Below, in pieces: positions 57,780 to 64,000 of a stretch of DNA of 64,000 bases. Every line of letters starts with the position of its first letter. Within the stretch, counting starts at the first letter, position 1. A program made the position numbers and the translations under genes. The notes beneath the pieces were generated by a model. It ran no database searches, had not been told where the DNA came from, and saw only the letters and a list, made by a program, of their open reading frames with translations. Source of the DNA: Desulfobacca sp. (GTDB taxonomy: Bacteria; Desulfobacterota; Desulfobaccia; Desulfobaccales; Desulfobaccaceae). The DNA lies in NCBI GenBank assembly GCA_020725545.1, contig DYEV01000008.1, forward strand, positions 124,001-188,000, written 5' to 3'.

Positions 57780-57981
57780 GATTCCCTCGAGCAGATCATC
57801 ACGCCTGGTTTAGTCCAAAAAACGAGATTAGCGGCAGCCGCAAAGGGCTCGTCCGGCCAAAAAATGCCGACTCTACGATAATCAGCCGAGGGCGATTGGG
57901 CCAGACTCCCAGTCGCAATCCTTTTTACCTGGTTCCAGGCCGGGTGCTTCCCTTTGGTTAACCCAAGTCAGCTCAGCTAAA

Positions 57982-58100
57982 AGCTGTAGCCAAACCTTAG
58001 GGCCGATTGAGTCATTTGGGGTTTATGGAATAATCTCATCTTGCTGACTAGAGAGGACCCTGCACTTTGTCTGGGATGACAGAAAAGAAAAAGATTTTCC
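57982..58100 (+). repeat. MITE-like repeat family R1, degenerate copy 4
   Basis: aagctgtagccaaaccttagggccgattgagtcatt...gggatgacagaaaagaaaaagatttt; aligns with copies 1-3 but the right end is decayed. Confidence 0.5.
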
Positions 58101-58294
58101 CACGATCGCTGATAGAAGAATAGCTATTTTTTAATAACCCGCCTGGGATTTGTCAAGGGCGGGCCGGCCGTCCTGTCTCTGGAGCTGCCTTGCCAACATT
58201 CCGATCAGATCTTAATTTAAACATCTATTACGGCCCCGACCAGGTTCTCTCATTCTCCAGACAAGCATCCCTTTATCAGGTTGAGGAAATACCC

Positions 58295-58921
58295 ATGCAG
58301 AGAGATTTACAGACCAGGGCGCTGTGGCTCTCCTATGCCACCGTGGCCTATAATATTATTGAGGGTGTGGTGGCGCTTCTAGCGGGTTGGCTGACCGGCA
58401 GCATCGCCCTGGTGGGTTTCGGCTTGGATAGTGCGGTCGAATCCCTTTCTGGAGGGGTGATGATCTGGCGCTTCCGGCACCGTCATGAACTGACCCCGGC
58501 ACAGGAGGCACAGTTAGAAAAAAGGGCCACCCGTCTGGTGGGTTACACGTTTTTCATTCTGGCCGCCTATGTCTTCTACGAATCGGCGGAAAAACTTTTC
58601 TGGCAGGAAGCCCCGGCCCCCTCTCTGCTGGGGATTATTATCGCCACCCTGTCGCTGCTCATCATGCCAGGGCTGTTTTATCTCAAGTATCAAACCGGCC
58701 AGGCCCTGGGAAGCATGAGCCTCAAAGCCGATGCCAAACAGACCTTGGCCTGTGCCTTCCTCTCCTTGGCCCTGCTGGTGGGGCTAGGTTTAAATTATTT
58801 TTTTGGCATCTGGCAGGCCGACCCCCTGATCGGCCTCATCATTGCAATGGTCCTGTGTCGAGAAGGCTACGAAGCCCTGCAAAAAGAAAAGCTCTGCACT
58901 TGCTGCCGTCTACCCGAGTAA
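58295..58921 (+). CDS. cation efflux (CDF-like) family membrane protein
   Basis: LSYATVAYNIIEGVVALLAGWLTGSIALVGFGLDSAVESLSGGVMIWRFRH; DADPLIGLIIA-like tail. Confidence 0.83.
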   Translation: MQRDLQTRALWLSYATVAYNIIEGVVALLAGWLTGSIALVGFGLDSAVESLSGGVMIWRFRHRHELTPAQEAQLEKRATRLVGYTFFILAAYVFYESAEKLFWQEAPAPSLLGIIIATLSLLIMPGLFYLKYQTGQALGSMSLKADAKQTLACAFLSLALLVGLGLNYFFGIWQADPLIGLIIAMVLCREGYEALQKEKLCTCCRLPE

Positions 58922-59000
58922 TTATTGGGTCCCGGTTCTTCTCTTGCGAGCTCTGACGACGGCCAGCCATATTAGCGCCCCCGTCTCAGCTTGGCCCAAA

Positions 59001-59876
59001 TTATCCCGTCGCCAGATCCGCCGCCAACTGCCGCTGCAAGCGAACAAACGCTTGTTTTTTGGGCAAATAGGCGAAAAGCCGCTCCAGATAGCCCCGTTCC
59101 TGGACGATCTCCCGACTGCGGCGGAAATTGAGATGATAAAGCCAACTGCACAGCAGCAACTTAAAGTCATTGACCCAGACCATATCCTGGTAGTTGACCA
59201 TCTGACGCTGCTGCACCGCGGCCAGGATGGCCGGGGTATAATTGTCTGGATGGACTTTCAAACCCAGGTTGACGACCTTGTTGGGCGGGGCCTCAGGGGC
59301 GAAGTGGGTCAGCATGACCGCGAAGATATCCAGCTTATCGGCGTCCCGGACGATGCCGGTCAGAGACCGGGCCACGGGCGCCAGGCCCATTGGCAAGACC
59401 CGGCGGTTGTGCAGGCCGACCGCAGCCAGGACCAGCTTCTGGGCAGCAGCCGGCAAGGCGGCCAGAACCCGGTGTTTTTTGAGGGTGAGAACGCCTTGCA
59501 AACCGTGGTTGACGGATTTTTGATCATGAAAGGTATGATACCGGGCATATTGCGGGAAGCGGCCGATATCATGGAAAAGGGCGGCCAAATGCGCCAGGGC
59601 CGTCAGCTCCGGCGGCAGCGCCAAAGCCGCGGTAAGGCGCTGGGCCAGCTCCAGGACCCGCAGGGAATGATCGATCTTGAGTTGCACATTGCCCACATCG
59701 AAGGCAGAGCCTTGGAGAAATCCGGCGGTGAACTGCCGGAACCACTCTTCATACTGTTCAAATCGATAACCCTGGGGCAGTTGCCAGTCCGGCGTCGGCC
59801 AAAAGGGTGAGTCATTGCTGTCTCTGGCAGCGGTGGCCCCGGTAGCCACTGTTATTCCCTGTGGTTGAAAGTGCAT
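59001..59876 (-). CDS. HD domain-containing phosphohydrolase
   Basis: LAHLAALFHDIGRFPQYARYHTFHDQKSVNHG; IVRDADKLDIFAVM. Confidence 0.88.
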   Translation of the reverse strand: MHFQPQGITVATGATAARDSNDSPFWPTPDWQLPQGYRFEQYEEWFRQFTAGFLQGSAFDVGNVQLKIDHSLRVLELAQRLTAALALPPELTALAHLAALFHDIGRFPQYARYHTFHDQKSVNHGLQGVLTLKKHRVLAALPAAAQKLVLAAVGLHNRRVLPMGLAPVARSLTGIVRDADKLDIFAVMLTHFAPEAPPNKVVNLGLKVHPDNYTPAILAAVQQRQMVNYQDMVWVNDFKLLLCSWLYHLNFRRSREIVQERGYLERLFAYLPKKQAFVRLQRQLAADLATG

Positions 59877-59916
59877 TCCCGGTTTATTCCTCCTAACAGT
59901 AATGATGCAGGGAAAC

Positions 59917-60534
59917 TTAGGTCAAGGCAATGACTTTGTCGGCCAACTGCATGTGGCTGACGATGTCAAGCATATTGGTGGTTTCGCCCACCTGCTTCTG
60001 TTCCAGCAGGTGGAAATGATTTAGGCAGGTGCCGCAGACCAAGACCTGGACGCCGGCCGCGGCCAGTTCCTGGACGATAGGCAGGACTTCGGAACCGGTG
60101 CAGGCCAGCTTCACCCCGGCATTGAGAAAGACCAAGGTCCAGAGGCTCGGACCCATTTCCTTCAAGGTGCCGATGAAATTGACCATGAGCCGGCCGCCCA
60201 GAAAATCATCGCCCTTTCCTAAGCGGTCAGTGCCCACCATCACCATGATCTTGGCGTCGGCCGCAGCCGGCGCCGTGGCCACCGGAGCTGCCGCCGGTTT
60301 GCTCATCCCGGCTCTCCGGTCGCCCACCACCGCCAGAGCGCCTGCCGTTTCCTCCTCCCAGACGGTATAGCCGGCCCGGCTGAGGAAGCGGCTGACATTT
60401 TCCTTGGCCGCTTCATTGTCCACCAACATGACCAGCCGGTCCACCTGCTCCTGCTCCACTGTCTCCTTGGCCCGCAACACCGGCGCCGGACAGGCCAAGC
60501 CCCGGCAGTCAATAACGTATTCCGGTTTTTTCAT
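59917..60534 (-). CDS. yedF: YedF family sulfurtransferase-like selenium metabolism protein
   Basis: N-terminal TusA-like VIDCRGLACPAPVLRAKETVEQ; C-terminal DsrE-like MVMVGTDRLGKGDDFLGGRLMVNFIGTLKEM...VLVCGTCLNHFHL. Confidence 0.9.
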   Translation of the reverse strand: MKKPEYVIDCRGLACPAPVLRAKETVEQEQVDRLVMLVDNEAAKENVSRFLSRAGYTVWEEETAGALAVVGDRRAGMSKPAAAPVATAPAAADAKIMVMVGTDRLGKGDDFLGGRLMVNFIGTLKEMGPSLWTLVFLNAGVKLACTGSEVLPIVQELAAAGVQVLVCGTCLNHFHLLEQKQVGETTNMLDIVSHMQLADKVIALT

Positions 60535-60765
60535 TACTTAGTCAACCCCTGGCAATAGTTTGCGATGTTTCCTTTGCCCACATAGCTTTAATCTATCGTT
60601 AAACTATAATCCCACCGATCTCTGGTGACAAGTCCCGGCCAGAATTTCCAACCGTCAGCCAGCGGCTAAAATCCCTTTGCGAAGCAGAGTTGTTTCTGAT
60701 AAGAAGGAATCTGGACGAGTCAACGGCCCGCCCTAATAATACCCCAAAACCCATGAGGTTACGCC

Positions 60766-62061
60766 ATGATCCCCCGTTATAGCCGGCCGCAGATGGCCCG
60801 CATCTGGACCGAAGAAAATAAATTTCAGACCTGGCTGCAGGTGGAGTTGGCCGCCCTCGAGGCCATGGCCCTGCACGGCCTGGTGCCCAAAGACGCGGTG
60901 GCCAATATCCGGGCCAAAGCCCGCTTTGAGGTGGCCCGCATCGAAGAGATCGAGGCCCAGACCAAGCATGACGTCATTGCTTTTCTTACCAATGTGGCCG
61001 AATATGTGGGCGAGGACAGCCGCTATCTCCATTATGCCCTCACCTCCTCGGACATCCTGGACACTGCCATGGCCCTGCGCCTCCGGGAAGCCGCGGACCT
61101 GCTCCTGGCCGACCTGGACCTGATGATGGCGGTCCTCAAAGAGCGGGCCTACGAATTCAAAAACACCGTCTGCATCGGCCGCTCCCACGGTATTCATGCG
61201 GAACCCATTACTTTCGGCCTGAAATTTGCCCTCTGGTACGCGGAGATGGACCGGCAGCGGGAACGGCTGCTGCGGGCCCGGGAAGTAGTGAGCGTGGGCA
61301 AATTCTCCGGAGCCGTCGGGACCCTGGCCCACCTGCCGCCCCAGGTGGAGGAGACGGCCTGCGCCCTCCTGGACCTGAAACCCGCGCCCTTGGCCACCCA
61401 GGTGATTCAGCGGGACCGCTATGCCGAATATTTCACCACACTGGCCCTCATCGGCGGCACGGTGGAGAAGATCGCCGTGGAGATCCGCCACCTGCAGCGC
61501 ACCGAGGTGCGGGAAGCCGAGGAGTTTTTCAGCGCCGGGCAGAAAGGCTCCTCCGCCATGCCCCATAAACGCAACCCCATCCTCAGCGAAAACCTCTCAG
61601 GCCTAGCCCGGGTGCTCCGGGGCAACGCCTTGGCCGCCATGGAAAATATGGCCCTCTGGCATGAACGGGACATCAGCCATTCTTCGGTGGAGCGCATCAT
61701 CGCGCCGGACAGCACCATCCTCCTGGACTTTATGCTGGCCCGCCTCACCGGTGTCCTGAAAAACCTGTTGGTCTATCCCGAAGCCATGCTCCGGAACCTA
61801 AACCTCACCCGGGGGCTGATCTTTTCCCAACGCCTGCTCCTGGAGCTGGTCCGTAAAGGCCTGACCCGGGAAGAGGCCTATCTCCTGGTCCAAGGCCCGG
61901 CCATGCGGGTCTGGCAGGAGGGCCTGGACTTCCCCACCCTCGTCCGCCAGGACCCGGACATCGCCCAACACCTCACCCCCCAGGAGATCGACGCCGTCTT
62001 TGATCTGCAGGAGTATCTGCGAAACATCGACTATCTCTTAGAGCGGGTTTTTCAGAAATAA
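60766..62061 (+). CDS. purB: adenylosuccinate lyase
   Basis: MIPRYSRPQMARIWTEENKFQTWLQVELAALEAM; HYALTSSDILDTA; GRSHGIHAEPITFG; GSSAMPHKRNPILSENLSGLARVLRG. Confidence 0.96.
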   Translation: MIPRYSRPQMARIWTEENKFQTWLQVELAALEAMALHGLVPKDAVANIRAKARFEVARIEEIEAQTKHDVIAFLTNVAEYVGEDSRYLHYALTSSDILDTAMALRLREAADLLLADLDLMMAVLKERAYEFKNTVCIGRSHGIHAEPITFGLKFALWYAEMDRQRERLLRAREVVSVGKFSGAVGTLAHLPPQVEETACALLDLKPAPLATQVIQRDRYAEYFTTLALIGGTVEKIAVEIRHLQRTEVREAEEFFSAGQKGSSAMPHKRNPILSENLSGLARVLRGNALAAMENMALWHERDISHSSVERIIAPDSTILLDFMLARLTGVLKNLLVYPEAMLRNLNLTRGLIFSQRLLLELVRKGLTREEAYLLVQGPAMRVWQEGLDFPTLVRQDPDIAQHLTPQEIDAVFDLQEYLRNIDYLLERVFQK

Positions 62062-62166
62062 ACGGCCGGTGGTCGGGCAATCCCGACGCCGGGGTCTCGA
62101 CGGGCTGCCATGAGGTCGTGTTAGCATTAGCCGGGGAGACAGAAGCCCGCCCCACCGAGGAACCTT

Positions 62167-63132
62167 ATGGCCTCTGCCAACATCATCCACGTAACCGGTC
62201 TGAGCAAAAGCTTCGGCTCCCTGAAGGCTTTGGACAACGTCTCCTTTGTTGTCCGGCAGGGGGAGATCTTTGGCTACTTGGGGCCCAACGGCGCCGGCAA
62301 GACCACCACCATCAAGATCCTCTGCGGTCTCCTGCCCCGGCAGAGCGGCGAAGTCAGTATTGGCGGACTGGATATTGCTGAGGAGCCGGTACGTGTGAAA
62401 CAACGCCTGGGGGTGGTCCCCGATGAGTCCAACCTCTATCCGGAACTAACCTGCTTACGCAATTTGGACTATTTAGGCGAGCTCTACGGGCTGAGTCGGG
62501 CCGCCCGTCGGGCCCGCGCGACCGAACTGTTAGGGATTTTCGATCTTACTGATAAGAAGGCAACACCTTTCGGTGCTCTGTCCCGGGGTCTGAAGCGCCG
62601 TCTGACCATCGCCGCGGCCCTGGTCCACGCCCCGGAAATCCTGTTTTTGGATGAACCCACAACCGGTCTGGATGTACCCAGCGCCAAGGCCTTGCGGGCT
62701 CTCATCCAACGGATCAATCAGCAGGACGGGGTCACCGTCTTTCTGACCACTCACAACCTCTTTGAGGCGGAAGCCCTCTGTCATTATGTCCAGATCATCC
62801 ATAAGGGCCAGGCGCTGGCGGCCGGCACAGCCCAGGAAATCCGCCAACGGGTGACCGGCCGAAAAACCCTGGAAGTGACTTTCGATGGACCGGTGCCCGG
62901 AGACTGGTGGCAGGTGCCAGGATATCGGGGCCGACCGCCGGCACCGGTGAACGGCCGTTGGCATCTGGAAACCGCTGGCCAGGAGTTGCACCAGGTTTTA
63001 GCCTTCCTGTTGGTCCGGGCCGAGGCGGCGGGGGTAAAAATCATTGATTTGGAGGCCGGCGGCGCCAATCTGGAGGAGGCCTTCTTGGCCATCCTGCAGG
63101 AGCAACGGCCAGGCAAGGAGGAGAACCCTTGA
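62167..63132 (+). CDS. ABC transporter ATP-binding protein
   Basis: YLGPNGAGKTTTIKIL Walker A; GALSRGLKRRLTIAAALVHAPEILFLDEPTTGLDV. Confidence 0.93.
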   Translation: MASANIIHVTGLSKSFGSLKALDNVSFVVRQGEIFGYLGPNGAGKTTTIKILCGLLPRQSGEVSIGGLDIAEEPVRVKQRLGVVPDESNLYPELTCLRNLDYLGELYGLSRAARRARATELLGIFDLTDKKATPFGALSRGLKRRLTIAAALVHAPEILFLDEPTTGLDVPSAKALRALIQRINQQDGVTVFLTTHNLFEAEALCHYVQIIHKGQALAAGTAQEIRQRVTGRKTLEVTFDGPVPGDWWQVPGYRGRPPAPVNGRWHLETAGQELHQVLAFLLVRAEAAGVKIIDLEAGGANLEEAFLAILQEQRPGKEENP

Positions 63133-63860
63133 AGCAATGGCGCCGGGCCCTGGCCATCAGTCGCAAAGACATTGTCAGCTATTATGGCAAGCCGCCGCTC
63201 ATCACTTGGGGGTTGATGTTCCCCGGGGTGCTGCTGCTCTCCATTTATCTGAAGGATCCGGGCACCTATCTGCAGGTCTCCCCTGGCATTGTGGCCATGA
63301 CGCTGCTGTTTGCCAGCACCTCCATGTCGGCTATTGTCATCACCTTTGAAAAACGGGCCGGCACGTTCCAACGTCTACTTCTGGCTCCCCTGCATCTGGA
63401 CACCATCATTTTGGGCAAGACCCTGAGCGCGGCGGCCTACGGTCTGGCTACCACCCTGATCCTGGTCCTGGCCCTGGCCATTTTGCTGGGGCTGCGCCTC
63501 ACCGTCCCCGGCCTTTTTGCCATCGGCCTGCTCCTGGGGGCCGTCCTCTTTGCCCTCATGGGCCTGATTGCCTCCATGGTGGTCAAAGAGGTCTTTGAGG
63601 CCATGACCCTGATGAACTTTTTCCGTTTCCCCCTCCTCTTTATCAGCGGGGTTTTTATGCCCTGGGCCAAGCTGCCGGCCTGGCTCAAACCCCTGGCGTG
63701 GCTGTCGCCCTTGACCCATATCGTGGAACTCCTGGAATACGGCCTCACCGGGCGCAGTCATTTTCCCTCTCCCTGGCTGCCTCTGGGAGCCAGTCTGGCC
63801 TTTCTCGTCCTGGCTGCTGGGGCGGCCCATGTTACCTTTCAACGCCGGGCCTATCTCTAA
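63129..63860 (+). CDS. ABC-2 type transporter permease
   Basis: TTG start overlapping upstream stop; ~6 TM segments; FEKRAGTFQRLLLAPLHLDTIILGKTLSA; LFISGVFMPWAKLPAWLKPLAWLSPLTHIVELL. Confidence 0.88.
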   Translation: MKQWRRALAISRKDIVSYYGKPPLITWGLMFPGVLLLSIYLKDPGTYLQVSPGIVAMTLLFASTSMSAIVITFEKRAGTFQRLLLAPLHLDTIILGKTLSAAAYGLATTLILVLALAILLGLRLTVPGLFAIGLLLGAVLFALMGLIASMVVKEVFEAMTLMNFFRFPLLFISGVFMPWAKLPAWLKPLAWLSPLTHIVELLEYGLTGRSHFPSPWLPLGASLAFLVLAAGAAHVTFQRRAYL

Positions 63861-63947
63861 GGAGGTTGTTGCCAAAGTGAGGTGGAGGACGGCGGCTTTG
63901 CCCCCTGTTCCCCCTGGCTGGAAGCCTGTCGAGACCTGCTGAATAAC

Positions 63948-64000
63948 CTAAGCGGCGGCCCAGACGAGCAGGCCTAGGACCAGGGAGGCCAGGATGCCCA
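63948..64000 (-). CDS. 3' end of a minus-strand membrane protein truncated by the window edge
   Basis: Reverse complement reads ...GILASLVLGLLVWAAA-stop; too short to assign. Confidence 0.35.
   Translation of the reverse strand, partial: GILASLVLGLLVWAAA

Noticed and set aside
58157-58180. gggcgggccggccgtcctg considered as another R2 palindrome copy
   Set aside because: Lacks the cacggcgg loop and the second arm.
1-64000. tRNA, rRNA, prophage, transposase and known anti-phage defence genes
   Set aside because: Looked for by eye on both strands and in the ORF list; none could be supported beyond the HicBA remnant.

Overview
The window is a GC-rich, gene-dense bacterial chromosome segment. 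Its style suggests a deltaproteobacterial-type anaerobe, but that is inference from gene content only. I saw no rRNA, tRNA, CRISPR array or transposase gene. Main blocks: (1) a 4Fe-4S protein plus tungsten-type aldehyde:ferredoxin oxidoreductase pair (0.25-2.5 kb); (2) a tight three-gene operon of processive GT2 synthase, 1423-aa TPR/outer-membrane-barrel protein and PDZ-M48 lipoprotein (2.7-9.7 kb), which looks like a compact, non-canonical synthase-dependent exopolysaccharide exporter; (3) HU, an LptF/G-type permease, endonuclease IV and a PPC/DUF296 protein; (4) a glycan/lipid island with FkbM, GT2, AsnB-type amidotransferase, two B12-binding radical SAM proteins, a UPF0104 flippase-like protein and GT4 (13.5-22.9 kb); (5) trxA-trxB-bamD and surE; (6) a frameshifted VPLP/PEP-CTERM-like protein; (7) an M20 peptidase and an MFS transporter; (8) a Wzx/Wzy-type polysaccharide locus (30.6-46.0 kb) with a Wzc-like protein whose Walker A lysine is replaced by valine; (9) a KefB-type antiporter, a hicB / frameshifted hicA pair flanked by a duplicated mpl 3' end, mpl, a beta-lactamase-family protein, a solute-binding protein, an SLC13-type transporter, a molybdopterin oxidoreductase, YedF, PurB and an ABC-2 exporter. 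Non-coding structure includes a four-copy ~125-bp MITE-like family, a GC-rich REP-like palindrome family, two heptanucleotide tandem arrays just upstream of start codons, and several isolated inverted repeats. The best candidates for something undescribed are the GT2/TPR-barrel/M48-PDZ operon, the radical-SAM glycan island, and the T9-frameshifted VPLP-CTERM gene. All family names are from reading translated motifs by eye; no database search was run.
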